64,000 bases of DNA. Origin: JAIEPT01 sp038217425. Lineage in GTDB: Bacteria; Planctomycetota; Planctomycetia; Gemmatales; Gemmataceae. Positions 7,605-16,428 of the stretch are shown here, one piece after another. Position numbers and translations under genes: made by a program. Positions within the stretch are counted from its first letter, which is position 1; the number at the start of each line of letters is the position of its first letter. The stretch is taken from positions 1 to 64,000 of the forward strand of contig JBBQPM010000001.1 in the NCBI GenBank assembly GCA_038217425.1, written 5' to 3'. The notes below the pieces were generated by a model. It saw nothing but the letters and a program-made list of their open reading frames with translations. It had not been told where the DNA came from and searched no databases.

Positions 7605-8744
7605 CTAAAGACGTGCCCGTACGCTTTTTCGAATGGCGTGCACCACCCGCATCAACTCTTCATTGGTGAGGTTCGAGCCGCTCGGCAGACAGATGCCATG
7701 CTCGAACAAATCCTCGCTGACGTGACCCGCGACGTGCCGGCTCCCCGCGTAGACCGGCTGCAGGTGCAACGGCTTCCACACCGGACGACACTCGATCTGT
7801 TGGGCCTCCAAGGCCAAACGCACGTCGTCGCTGGTGGCGCCGAAACGTGCGGCGTCGATCGTCAAGCACGTGAGCCAGCGGGTGCCGAGGCTCCATGGCG
7901 GCTCGGGCATGAACGCAAGGCCGGGGAGATTGCCCAGGTGCTGGCGGTACAAGTCGCCGATCTGCCGGCGCGCCGCGACGCGCTGTTCGAGCAAACGCAA
8001 CTGACCTCGGCCGACCGCGGCGAGGAGGTTGCTCATGCGGTAGTTGAAGCCGAGTTGCGAGTGCTGATAGTGGGGCGCCGGATCGCGTGCCTGGCTGGCG
8101 AGGAAGCGCGCCTGCTCGATGAGCTTGGCGTCGTCGGAGACGAGCATGCCGCCGCCCGACGTCGTGATGATCTTGTTGCCGTTGAACGAGAAGGCGGCCA
8201 TCTTCCCGAAGCACCCCGCCGGTTTGCCGCGATACTTGGCGCCCAGCGCCTCGGCCGCGTCTTCCACGATCGGGACTTCGTAACGCGCGCACTCGGCGAC
8301 GATTGGATCGTAGTCGGCGCACTGTCCATAGAGATCGACGACCAGGACCGCCTTGGGGAGTTTGCCGCGCTGGGCGGCGGCGCGGAGTTCGTCGTGTAGG
8401 AGATTGGGATCGAGGTTCCACGACGAGCGCTCGGCATCGAGAAAGACGGGCCGGGCGTTTTGGTAGACAATGGGGTTGGCGCTGGCGCAGAAGGTGAGCG
8501 TGGAGCAATAGACTTCGTCGCCGGTCTCGACGCCGAGCATGCGCAGGGCCAGATGCAAGGCTGCGGTGCCGGAGGAGACGGCGGCGGCGTGGCGCACGCC
8601 GACCTTGGCGGCGAACTCGCGTTCGAAGCCGTCGACGTGCGGCCCCAGGGGAGCGATCCAGTTCGACGCGAACGCCTCCTGCAGCAGACCGAGTTCAGCT
8701 TCGCCCATATGCGGCGGAGACAAGTAAATTCGTTTGGCACTCAT
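7605..8744 (-). CDS. DegT/DnrJ/EryC1/StrS-family PLP aminotransferase
   Basis: 379 residues, full length. Residues 58-60 (SGT) bind the PLP phosphate, D162 (VEDAAEALG) the pyridine nitrogen, and K191 (FSFNGNKIITTSGGGM) is the Schiff-base lysine. The end, YAGSRHVAGHVSEDLFEHGICLPSG, is typical of the family that aminates keto-sugar nucleotides (PglE/WecE-like). It probably makes a 4-amino-4,6-dideoxy sugar for surface glycans; the exact substrate cannot be read. A possible -10 element (TATAGT on the minus strand, 8770-8775) lies 26 bases before the start. The neighbouring decarboxylase fragment suggests a formerly larger cluster. 7314-7604 holds nothing I recognise. Confidence 0.9.
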   Translation of the reverse strand: MSAKRIYLSPPHMGEAELGLLQEAFASNWIAPLGPHVDGFEREFAAKVGVRHAAAVSSGTAALHLALRMLGVETGDEVYCSTLTFCASANPIVYQNARPVFLDAERSSWNLDPNLLHDELRAAAQRGKLPKAVLVVDLYGQCADYDPIVAECARYEVPIVEDAAEALGAKYRGKPAGCFGKMAAFSFNGNKIITTSGGGMLVSDDAKLIEQARFLASQARDPAPHYQHSQLGFNYRMSNLLAAVGRGQLRLLEQRVAARRQIGDLYRQHLGNLPGLAFMPEPPWSLGTRWLTCLTIDAARFGATSDDVRLALEAQQIECRPVWKPLHLQPVYAGSRHVAGHVSEDLFEHGICLPSGSNLTNEELMRVVHAIRKSVRARL

Positions 8745-8979
8745 AAACGTTCCCGTTCCTCTCGCGACTACTATAGCACGCGGAGTTTACGAAGTTTCGA
8801 TCTTTTTTGTCCGCTCGGGGTCCGTGCGGGTTTTACTCAGCAGAACGCCCGCTTGCTAATTTGCTTGACAGCGTCTCATTCGCGCCTTAAACCGGTAGTT
8901 CTCTGAATAGGAACTGGCAACGCTTCGTCCCGTCGCCAATCCTCGCCATGTCCTGGACGAACACTTAGGAGATTCTGAA

Positions 8980-9666
8980 ATGCTGCAACGAACGATGGCT
9001 TGCGCCTTGACGGCGCTTCTGGGATTGTCGCTGAGCGCCCGGGCGCAGGACGAAAAGCCCAAGGCGGAACCGACCGTCGACCGCATCGAGGCGCTGAACG
9101 CCGCCAGCACGCTGGTCCACCTCGGACGCGAGAAGAAGGCGCCGGAAATGCTGCTCGCCGCCGCCCGCGTCATCGGCCTCACCGATCTGAACAAGGTCGA
9201 CACCAAGGATGCCAAGCTGGAATCCGCGACCAGCGACTCGGACGCGTTGGCCGAGGCCAAGGGACTCATCACGGAAGCGGAAGGCCTGGCTCAGGGCAAG
9301 GATAAAGAAGCCGTCAAGGCGCTCGGGGCGATGATCCTGGACCAGATCAGCGAAGTCAAGCGAGGCGCCCTGGGCGGTCCCCGCTCGATCACTGGCCGCG
9401 TCGACGCCAAGTACGACAAGACGGACACGTACTTCATCGACTTCAAAGGCAAGGCCGTGGCCGCGATCAGCGTCGCCAATCTCTCCAATCGCGGCGACAT
9501 CGACCTCTATGTCTACAGCCTGGACAACAAGCTGATCAAGCGCGACTTCCGCAAAAACGCCAGCGCGTACGTTTCGTTCCTGCCGGCCTCCAACACCCGC
9601 GTCCGCGTGGTGGTCCGCGCCTATGCCGGCGCCACGCCACTGCTGTATCGCCTGACCACAAACTAA
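8980..9666 (+). CDS. secreted protein with PPC-like beta domain
   Basis: 228 residues. Residues 1-22 are a signal peptide (LTALLGLSLSARAQD). Residues 25-125 are alanine/lysine-rich and helical, without recognisable domains. Residues 140-228 look like a bacterial pre-peptidase C-terminal (PPC) jelly-roll domain: a YFIDFKGKAVAAISV strand, DIDLYVYSLDNKLI, and a final VRVVVRAYAGATPLLYRLT. Such domains sit on exported planctomycete proteins and do not imply catalysis. GGAGA precedes the ATG, and a perfect -35 hexamer (TTGACA, 8865-8870) lies upstream without a good -10. Function unknown. Confidence 0.75.
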   Translation: MLQRTMACALTALLGLSLSARAQDEKPKAEPTVDRIEALNAASTLVHLGREKKAPEMLLAAARVIGLTDLNKVDTKDAKLESATSDSDALAEAKGLITEAEGLAQGKDKEAVKALGAMILDQISEVKRGALGGPRSITGRVDAKYDKTDTYFIDFKGKAVAAISVANLSNRGDIDLYVYSLDNKLIKRDFRKNASAYVSFLPASNTRVRVVVRAYAGATPLLYRLTTN

Positions 9667-9678
9667 CCACTTTCGTTT

Positions 9679-9783
9679 CGAGCCGGAAGCGTCAGCGACG
9701 ATCCTTTATTTCCGAGCCGGAAGCGTCAGCGACGATTTTTTATTTCCGAGCCGGAAGCGTCAGCGACGTTCTTCCGGCTCGGA
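9679..9783. repeat. three 22-base direct repeats with 34-base period, ending in an inverted half
   Basis: CGAGCCGGAAGCGTCAGCGACG occurs at 9679-9700, 9713-9734 and 9747-9768. The third copy is followed by CTTCCGGCTCGGA (9771-9783), the reverse complement of the copy start. Spacers are 12 bases and alike (ATCCTTTATTTC, ATTTTTTATTTC). A related hairpin is at 11291-11350. Placed directly after the stop codon at 9666. Confidence 0.9.
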
Positions 9784-9789
9784 TTCTGC

Positions 9790-9818
9790 TTGACACACGC
9801 CTCCGCCGCGCCCATCAT
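9790..9818 (+). promoter_or_regulatory. putative sigma-70 promoter of the DUF1501 gene
   Basis: TTGACA (9790-9795) and CATCAT (9813-9818) with a 17-base spacer, 42 bases before the start codon. The -35 is perfect and the -10 matches four of six. Confidence 0.45.
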
Positions 9819-9859
9819 CAACTCCGGGCCCGTTGCCGTAACCTCTTGCGGAGCAGACC

Positions 9860-11281
9860 ATGTGGAACGTTTTGGGATCTCATCAGCACACGCCTAACGG
9901 CTGGACCAGACGTCAAGCGTTGCAGGCTGGGGCACTCTCGGCTCTGGGCGGCGGGTTGGGCTTGTCGCAGGCGCTCCAGGCTGAGGAAACACCGGGCCGC
10001 CGACCCGGCCGCGCCAAGAACGTCATCCTCCTCTATCTGCTGGGGGGCGCCGCCACGCAGGACATGGTCGATCTCAAGCTCACCGCTCCCGCCGAGATTC
10101 GCGGCGAGTTCGGCCCGATCCGCACGACGGTCCCGGGAACTTTCGTCTGCGAACATTTGCCGAAGATGAGTCGGTGGATGCACAAGGTCGCGGTCGTGCG
10201 ATCGCTCAACCATCAAGCCGGCTGCCACAATCCGCTGCCCAGCTACAGCGGGTATGACAAGCCGCTCTTGGACATCGTCAGCACACGTGACTCGTATCCG
10301 CCGAGCATGGGGTCGGTGGTGGAATCGCTGCGTCAGGGGCAACGCGATCTGCCCGACTATGTCTACATGCCGTGCTACCTGGGTTGGGGCCAATCGATTC
10401 GCCGACCGGGCCCGTACTCGGGGTTCCTGGGGAGCCGTTGCGAGCCCCTCTATACAGAATGCAAACCGACGCCGGCGACCCCGGCTCCGCGGGCAGGATA
10501 CCCTGCGAAAGTCCTTGGAACGCCGTACCTGCCCAGCAGCACCCTCGAAGCAGGACTGACGCTCGATCGACTCGATCGTCGGCAATCGCTGGTCCAGCAA
10601 GTTGATCAGCAGCTGCGCCGGGCGGAAGGGCAGGTCTCTCTCGACAATCACGATCGCGTACAACAGCGCGCCTATCGACTGCTCACGTCGGCGGACGCAC
10701 GTTCCGCCTTCGATTTGGACCGCGAAGACGCCCGAACGCGCGACCGGTACGGCCGATCGCTATTCGGCAATTGCACGCTGACCGCGCGTCGGCTGGTGCA
10801 ATCTGGCGTACGCTTCGTCAATGTGACGTGGGATCTTTTCCTCAACTGCAACTACGATTCCTGGGACACGCACACCCGCAACTTCCCGATCCTCAAGGAC
10901 ACGAACCTCCCCGAGTTCGATCAGACGTACAGCGCCCTGCTCGAGGATCTCGAGGCGCGCGGCATGCTCGACGAAACGTTGGTGGTGGTGATGAGCGAAA
11001 TGGGTCGCACGCCGACCATCAACAGGAACGGCGGACGGGATCACTGGACGCATTGTTATTCGATGTGGTTCGCCGGCGGCGGCATCCGCGGCGGCAGCAT
11101 TTACGGGGCTTCCGACTCGCAGGCGGCCTACGTCCGCGAACTCCCCGCCAGCCCCGCTGACGTCTGCGCCACCATTTACGAACTTCTGGGCATCGACCCC
11201 GACATGCCGGTGCACGACCGCGGCAACCGTCCGTACCCCGCCGCCCAGGGGGGCCATGCCTTGCGGTCGATCATGTTATAG
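9860..11281 (+). CDS. Tat-exported DUF1501 family protein
   Basis: 473 residues. A twin-arginine signal (TRRQALQAGALSALGGGLGL, residues 14-33) begins the protein. The body is DUF1501, distantly related to sulfatase/alkaline-phosphatase folds: NVILLYLLGGAATQDMVDLK, then NVTWDLFLNCNYDSWDTHTR, LVVVMSEMGRTPTINRNGG and RDHWTHCYSMWFAGGGI. These conserved Asp/His motifs could form the metal site. DUF1501 genes usually follow a DUF1549/DUF1553 cytochrome gene and act with it at the cell surface; here it stands alone and the DUF1553 gene is 35 kb away. A promoter lies at 9790. The substrate is not known for any member I can name. Confidence 0.9.
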   Translation: MWNVLGSHQHTPNGWTRRQALQAGALSALGGGLGLSQALQAEETPGRRPGRAKNVILLYLLGGAATQDMVDLKLTAPAEIRGEFGPIRTTVPGTFVCEHLPKMSRWMHKVAVVRSLNHQAGCHNPLPSYSGYDKPLLDIVSTRDSYPPSMGSVVESLRQGQRDLPDYVYMPCYLGWGQSIRRPGPYSGFLGSRCEPLYTECKPTPATPAPRAGYPAKVLGTPYLPSSTLEAGLTLDRLDRRQSLVQQVDQQLRRAEGQVSLDNHDRVQQRAYRLLTSADARSAFDLDREDARTRDRYGRSLFGNCTLTARRLVQSGVRFVNVTWDLFLNCNYDSWDTHTRNFPILKDTNLPEFDQTYSALLEDLEARGMLDETLVVVMSEMGRTPTINRNGGRDHWTHCYSMWFAGGGIRGGSIYGASDSQAAYVRELPASPADVCATIYELLGIDPDMPVHDRGNRPYPAAQGGHALRSIML

Positions 11282-11290
11282 GATCGCTTT

Positions 11291-11350
11291 TCCGAGCCGG
11301 AAGCGTTAGCGACGATTGGCGAAAAATCGTCGCTAATGCTTCCGACTCGT
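11291..11350. repeat. 25-bp palindrome related to the repeats at 9679
   Basis: CGAGCCGGAAGCGTTAGCGA... (11293-11317) pairs with 11325-11349 with one mismatch and one G-T pair around a 7-base loop. The left arm is the same element as the direct repeats at 9679-9768. It lies between the convergent DUF1501 and FabF-like genes and may stop transcription from both. Confidence 0.85.
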
Positions 11351-11373
11351 AAGTAATTCGAACGTTCAATCTT

Positions 11374-12669
11374 CTATCCGCAAAATTGTCCCATCACCAG
11401 GGCCGCATTCTGGCCGCCGAAGCCGAAGCTCGTCGATAATCCGATCCGCGTTTTCATATCGCGCGCCGTGTTCGGCACGTAATCCAGATCGCACGCCGGG
11501 TCCGGTTGCGTCTGGTTGATCGTCGGCGGCACGGCTTGCGTCGAAAGCGTCAGCGCGAGCGCCACCGCTTCGACCGCACCGGCGGCGCCGATGAGATGCC
11601 CCACCATCGACTTGATCGACGATAACGGCAGCGACTTCGCCCCCTCGCCAAACACGCGCTTGACGGCGGTCGTCTCCATCTGATCGTTGAGACGGGTGCT
11701 GGTGCCGTGGGCGTTGATGTAGTCGATGTCGCAGGGATTCTTGCGCGCCTCGCGCAGCGCTTCGCGAATCGCCCGTGAGGCGCCTTTGGCCTCGGGGTCG
11801 GGCTTCGTGGCCGCGTAGGCGTCGAAACTACTCCCCATGCCGAGCACCTCGGCGTAGATCGTGGCGCCACGCGCTTTGGCGTGTTCGAGTTCCTCGAGCA
11901 CGAGGATGCCGGCGCCTTCGCCGAGCACGAAACCATCGCGTTTGCCGTCGAAGGGCCGCGACACTTCGCACGCCGGCCGGCTGGAGATGCTGAGCGCGCC
12001 CAGCGCCGAGTAAGCGAGAATCATGAGCGGATCGATACGGCTGTCGGCGCCTCCGGCCAGGACGACGTCGGCGTCATCGCGGGCGATCAGGCGAAACGCC
12101 TCGCCCACCGCCTGCGTCCCCGCGGCACAAGCCGTCGTGATCGTGCTGTTAGGGCCCTGCGCGTTGAACGCCAGCGAGATGTGCGCCGCCACCATGTTCG
12201 GTAAATACTTGAGAATCCACAGCGGAAACAGCGCCTCAGGCCCGCACTTGCCCAGACGGTCCGTCTGCAGTCGGCCGTTCTCATCGCAGGCCGAATAGAG
12301 CGCCGCGCTGATCTCCGGCAAATCGACCGGCACCAACCCCGTCCCCATGACGACGCCAAAGCGTTCGGGATTGAGTGCGTCCAGATTGATGCCGGAATCG
12401 GCAAGCCCCAGCCCGGCGGCGCCGACCGCAAAACGCATCGCCCGGCTCATGATCTTGACGCTCTTGCGCTGATGCCCGGGGAGGAACTTCGACACGTCGA
12501 AATCTTTATCCTGAATCTCCCCCGCGATCTTGACGGGGTGTCCGGAGGCGTCGAAGCTGTGAATGGGACCGACGCCGCTCTTGCCGTTGAGGCAAGCTGA
12601 CCAAAACGCTTCCCTGCCGATGCCGTTGGGGGCAACCACGCCCACACCCGTGACGACCACTCTGCGCAT
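11374..12669 (-). CDS. beta-ketoacyl-ACP synthase II-like condensing enzyme
   Basis: 431 residues, a normal KAS II length. The thiolase-fold triad is present: C181 (TTACAAGTQAVGEA), H321 (NAHGTSTRLND) and H358 (MVGHLIGAAGAVE), plus the late GFGG glycine loop (SFGFGGQNAALVM). It condenses malonyl-ACP with an acyl-ACP. The 112-160 segment (VPVDLPEISAALYSACDENG and KCGPEALFPLWILKYLPNM) is longer than in E. coli FabF, and no acyl-carrier-protein gene adjoins. It may therefore be a second, specialised synthase for a lipid or polyketide rather than the housekeeping fabF. Confidence 0.88.
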   Translation of the reverse strand: MRRVVVTGVGVVAPNGIGREAFWSACLNGKSGVGPIHSFDASGHPVKIAGEIQDKDFDVSKFLPGHQRKSVKIMSRAMRFAVGAAGLGLADSGINLDALNPERFGVVMGTGLVPVDLPEISAALYSACDENGRLQTDRLGKCGPEALFPLWILKYLPNMVAAHISLAFNAQGPNSTITTACAAGTQAVGEAFRLIARDDADVVLAGGADSRIDPLMILAYSALGALSISSRPACEVSRPFDGKRDGFVLGEGAGILVLEELEHAKARGATIYAEVLGMGSSFDAYAATKPDPEAKGASRAIREALREARKNPCDIDYINAHGTSTRLNDQMETTAVKRVFGEGAKSLPLSSIKSMVGHLIGAAGAVEAVALALTLSTQAVPPTINQTQPDPACDLDYVPNTARDMKTRIGLSTSFGFGGQNAALVMGQFCG

Positions 12670-12892
12670 GGCCTACAGCCTTACTTGAAAGGGACCTTTT
12701 AAGCGAGAATCCTCCAAAAAACCGTCCCGGCAACCGCGCCGAGAATCGACGCAGACGTCCCTGTCCCCTCGATCACATGTAACCTACCCATTTTGTTTTT
12801 CGGTTGCAACGCTATTCCCCCAGAAGATTGCTTTCTCTTGGTTAAATGTTCCGATTGTGTCGGATGAAAGTATTCGACGATCTCCACCGCGC

Positions 12893-12921
12893 TTGACAAC
12901 GACCTCTCGCCCCCCGACAAT
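12893..12921 (+). promoter_or_regulatory. putative sigma-70 promoter of the esterase gene
   Basis: TTGACA (12893-12898), a 17-base spacer and GACAAT (12916-12921), 32 bases before the start at 12953. The rest of the gap 12670-12952 shows nothing else. Confidence 0.5.
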
Positions 12922-12952
12922 CGGGATCTCCCCACTACCCCGCGAGGTTCTC

Positions 12953-14899
12953 ATGGTTCGTGCCAGCTTACTCCTTGTTCTCCTCACCACGCCCCTGGTC
13001 GCCCAGGACAAAACCGACGATCCTCGGCTCGTCCTCAACGCCTTCCTCCAGGCCAAGGCGAAAGAACACTTCGACGCCCGCCGACAGGAAGTCGCCAAGA
13101 CGCTGACGCCCGAGGCGATCGCCAAACGTCAACAGTTTCTCAAGGCGAAATTCATCGAATCGCTTGGCGGATTCCCGGAAAAGACGCCGCTCAACGCCAG
13201 GACCGTCGGCACCCTGCAGGGCCAGGGTTTCAAGGTCGAAAAGGTCATCTTCGAGAGTCGGCCCAACCATCACGTCACCGCCAATCTATACCTCCCCGAA
13301 GGCAAGGGCCCCTTTCCCGGCGTCATCGTCCCGTGCGGCCATAGCGTCAACGGCAAGGCGGCCGAGGCATATCAACGCGCGAGCATTTTGATCGCGCAGA
13401 ACGGCGTCGCGGCGTTGTGCTACGACCCGATCGGCCAGGGCGAACGCGTGCAGTTTCTCGACGCCGAAGGCAAACCCGCCGGGAAAACGTCGGTCGGCGA
13501 GCACACCCAGGTCGGCATCGGCGCCTGGCTCGTCGGCACCAGCTGCGCCACCTACCGCATCTGGGACGGCATCCGTAGTCTCGATTATCTCCAGTCGCGC
13601 CCCGACATCGATCCCAAGCGCCTGGGCTGCACCGGCAATTCCGGCGGGGGCACGCTCACCTCGTACCTGATGGCCCTGGACGAGCGCATCTGGGCCGCGG
13701 CGCCCTCGTGCTACCTTTGCTCGCTCGAAAAACTCTTCGCCACGCTCGGCACCCAGGACGCCGAGCAAAACATCGTCGGCCAGGTCGCCTTCGGCATGGA
13801 GCACGCCGACTACGTGACCATGCGGGCGCCGAGACCGACGATCATGCTCGTCGGCACGTACGACTACTTCAACATCGACGGCGCCTGGAACATCTTCCGC
13901 GAGGCGAAGGTCGTCTACGGCCGACTCGGTTTCGGCGAACGCGTGTCGCTCTTCGAATACGAGGACAAGCACGGCTTCTCGAAGCCGCGCCGCGAGGCCG
14001 CTGCCCGCTGGATGGTGCGCTGGCTGCGCGACAAGGACGAGCCGATTGTGGAAGGGAACTTCCCCAGCTTCACGGATGCCGACCTGCAGTGCACGCGTAC
14101 GGGCCAGGTAGTCGCGGACATGAAAGGCATCTCCGCGTTTCAGATGAACGTGAAGGAGATGGAGAAGTACGCCGGTGCTCGGGCGAAGTTCGCGGAGTTG
14201 CCGGAGGCGCAGCGGCAGGCGGAGATTCGCCGGCTGCTGAACGTGCCGGAGAAGATCGCGGCGGCGAAAGTTGCGGGGAAGACTTATGAACCGGAGGCTG
14301 GGTTGCGGTTGACGGTTGAACTCGCCGATGATTTGAAAGGCGAAACGGTTACGATATGCGTCGGAGTCAGACCGAAGGCCCCCGGACTCGTATATGCGGA
14401 CCTACGCGGATCGGGATTCGACTCGAAGTCCGCCGCGTCAAACGACTACAAGAACGCGGTGCTCGGGTTGCATCTGAATCGCCCGCTCGTCGGGCAACGC
14501 GTGCAGGACATTCTTTCGCTTATTCAAAGCGCTCCGCTCCAGGGAAAGAAGATCCACCTATGGGTCTCCGGCGACGCGTGCTTGCCCGCGCTGCACGCCG
14601 CGGCCCTGGAGCCGCGCATCGTTTCGCTGAGGTTGGAAGGGATGACGGCCAGATGGGACAACGTCGTCCGCACGCCGGACGGCGTCAATCAGATCGTTGG
14701 CGTGATTCCCAGCGTGCTAAAGTCGTATGACATTCCTGATTTGGTGGAGGCGCTGGCGCCACGCTCGGTGCAGCTCGACAGTTTGCGTGACGCACGCGGT
14801 CAGGTGATGTCGGCAGCAAACGCGGAGAAGCTCTTTGCCGGAGCGCGGGGGCGGTATCAGAAGTTGGGTTCGATCGCCAAGTTGGTCATTAACGATTAA
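12953..14899 (+). CDS. secreted AXE1-like alpha/beta hydrolase
   Basis: 648 residues from the ATG at 12953, chosen because it opens a signal peptide (MVRASLLLVLLTTPLVAQ) and follows a GAGG. Residues 100-350 form the hydrolase domain: the oxyanion strand PGVIVPCGHSVNGK, the nucleophile elbow GCTGNSGGG with S230, the acid in GTYDYF (D304) and the histidine in EDKHGFSK (H340). This layout fits acetyl-xylan-esterase/dienelactone-hydrolase relatives seen in planctomycetes, which remove acetyl groups from polysaccharides. Residues 370-648 are a second domain that looks like a degraded hydrolase or a sugar-binding accessory part, without a nucleophile elbow. The promoter is at 12893. Confidence 0.85.
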   Translation: MVRASLLLVLLTTPLVAQDKTDDPRLVLNAFLQAKAKEHFDARRQEVAKTLTPEAIAKRQQFLKAKFIESLGGFPEKTPLNARTVGTLQGQGFKVEKVIFESRPNHHVTANLYLPEGKGPFPGVIVPCGHSVNGKAAEAYQRASILIAQNGVAALCYDPIGQGERVQFLDAEGKPAGKTSVGEHTQVGIGAWLVGTSCATYRIWDGIRSLDYLQSRPDIDPKRLGCTGNSGGGTLTSYLMALDERIWAAAPSCYLCSLEKLFATLGTQDAEQNIVGQVAFGMEHADYVTMRAPRPTIMLVGTYDYFNIDGAWNIFREAKVVYGRLGFGERVSLFEYEDKHGFSKPRREAAARWMVRWLRDKDEPIVEGNFPSFTDADLQCTRTGQVVADMKGISAFQMNVKEMEKYAGARAKFAELPEAQRQAEIRRLLNVPEKIAAAKVAGKTYEPEAGLRLTVELADDLKGETVTICVGVRPKAPGLVYADLRGSGFDSKSAASNDYKNAVLGLHLNRPLVGQRVQDILSLIQSAPLQGKKIHLWVSGDACLPALHAAALEPRIVSLRLEGMTARWDNVVRTPDGVNQIVGVIPSVLKSYDIPDLVEALAPRSVQLDSLRDARGQVMSAANAEKLFAGARGRYQKLGSIAKLVIND

Positions 14900-14907
14900 C
14901 GCGTGCC

Positions 14908-15031
14908 CGAAAGCCCAGGGATGGCTATCCCTGGGGAAACGCCAGAAAACGTGTCTCTCTGCCGAACGGGACAACAGCGAAAAGTGGCTTATTTCAGCGT
15001 TTCCCCAGGGATAGCCATCCCTGGGCTTTCG
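14908..15031. repeat. perfect 35-bp inverted repeat, family A
   Basis: The arm at 14908-14942 is the exact reverse complement of 14997-15031, with a 54-base loop. Each arm also holds its own palindrome, CCCAGGGATGGCTATCCCTG. It sits between convergent genes, 8 bases after the stop at 14899. A second copy is at 30568-30683. Confidence 0.95.
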
Positions 15032-15041
15032 CGGAATACGC

Positions 15042-16367
15042 TCACTTCCCCAGCAAATGCAGCACCGCCGACGTCATCGCCCACACGCCTGTCTTGATCG
15101 TCGGCTCCGGCACCGGGAAATACGCGTCCGTGTGCGTCAATGCCAACGGCTTGCCGCCGGCCTTCGCTTCCGCGTGCCGCTTCGGATCGGCGGTCCCCAG
15201 GAAGAAGTAGAAGCCGGGGATGCCTTGCCGCACGAACTGGCTAAAGTCCTCGCCCCCCAGGCTCATGCCGCGCGGCAACACCTTGTCGGCGCCGATCACG
15301 TGCTCGAACATCTTGACCATTTTCTGCGTCAAAGCCGGGTCGCACACCAGCGCCGGCGTGTAATGCGAGAGATCGACCTTGATCGTCGGCTCCGGCGCCT
15401 TCGCTCCCATCGCCGCCGCTTTGGCGATCCGCGCGATGCTGTCCAGCACCCGCTGCCGCACGTCGTCCTTCGTCGTCCGCACCGTGAGCTGTAGCTTCAC
15501 TTCCTTCGGAATGATGTTGTGCTTGGATCCGCCGTGAATGGAGCCCACGGTGACGACGACCGGCTCGAGCGGATCGCGTTCCCGGCTTACGATTGTCTGC
15601 AGATCGAGCACGATCCGAGCGGCCAGGACGATCGGATCGATCGTGGTGTGCGGGGCGGCGCCGTGTCCGCCTTTGCCGTGGACGGTGATGTCGATTGAAT
15701 CGACGTTCGCCTGCATTTGGCCCTCGCGGTAGTTGACGTAGCCGTGCGGGATGCGCGAATCGCAGTGCAGGGCGAGGGCGACGTCGGGCTTGGCGAACTT
15801 CTGAAAGAGCCCGTCCGCGATCATGAGCCGCGCTCCGGCTCCGGTTTCTTCCGCGGGCTGTCCGAGGAGCATGAGCGTCCCCGACCAGCGATCCTTCATC
15901 GACGCCAAGACGCGGGCCGTGCCGACGAGGCAGGCGACGTTGATGTCATGGCCGCAGGCGTGCATGATGCCGACTTCGTTCCCCTCGGCATCGCGGGTCT
16001 TGACCTTACTGGCGTACGACAGGCCGGTGTTCTCGATGATCGGCAAGGCGTCCATATCGGCGCGGACCATGACGAGCGGGCCGGGGCCGTTCTTGAGGAT
16101 CGCGACAACGCCGTGCCCGCCGATGCGGGTCGTCACCTCGTAACCGGCGGCTTTGAGTTCCTTGGCGAGCCGGCCGGCCGTTTGTTCTTCCTGCTGGGCG
16201 AGTTCCGGGTTGGCGTGCACGGTCTTGTAGAAGGCATCGAGCTGCGGATAGAGGGCGTCGATCTGCTTCCGGATGCCGGGAGCGAGTTCCTTGATCTGCG
16301 GCGCCGAGAGGGGCTCGGCGAACGCGAAGGCGGGCAGAAGGAGTACGATAATGACGCTGCGGATCAT
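15042..16367 (-). CDS. exported M20-family metallo-amidohydrolase
   Basis: 441 residues with an N-terminal signal peptide (MIRSVIIVLLLPAFAFA). It belongs to the M20D group (N-acyl-amino-acid, IAA-amino-acid and hippurate hydrolases). Metal ligands and catalytic residues are visible: VRADMDALPI, C138 and H140 in MHACGHD, the catalytic glutamate pair at 173-174 in PAEETGAGA, H201 in LALHCD, and a last histidine region near LGGEDFSQF. The lid domain (about 210-330) carries GGHGAAPH. It removes acyl groups from N-acyl amino acids; the periplasmic location suggests peptide or amino-acid scavenging. It stands alone between two hairpins. Confidence 0.9.
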   Translation of the reverse strand: MIRSVIIVLLLPAFAFAEPLSAPQIKELAPGIRKQIDALYPQLDAFYKTVHANPELAQQEEQTAGRLAKELKAAGYEVTTRIGGHGVVAILKNGPGPLVMVRADMDALPIIENTGLSYASKVKTRDAEGNEVGIMHACGHDINVACLVGTARVLASMKDRWSGTLMLLGQPAEETGAGARLMIADGLFQKFAKPDVALALHCDSRIPHGYVNYREGQMQANVDSIDITVHGKGGHGAAPHTTIDPIVLAARIVLDLQTIVSRERDPLEPVVVTVGSIHGGSKHNIIPKEVKLQLTVRTTKDDVRQRVLDSIARIAKAAAMGAKAPEPTIKVDLSHYTPALVCDPALTQKMVKMFEHVIGADKVLPRGMSLGGEDFSQFVRQGIPGFYFFLGTADPKRHAEAKAGGKPLALTHTDAYFPVPEPTIKTGVWAMTSAVLHLLGK

Positions 16368-16428
16368 ATTGGCACCCGTTGTCCTCGTTTCGCGCTCGCA
16401 GGGGCCACGCGAGCGCGAAACGAATTCG

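Noticed and set aside
8865..8893. Promoter for the gene at 8980
   Set aside because: The -35 (TTGACA) is perfect, but no acceptable -10 lies at 16-18 bases.
9679..9768. Regular repeats as a CRISPR array
   Set aside because: The spacers are 12 bases, nearly identical, and there are only three repeats; no cas genes.
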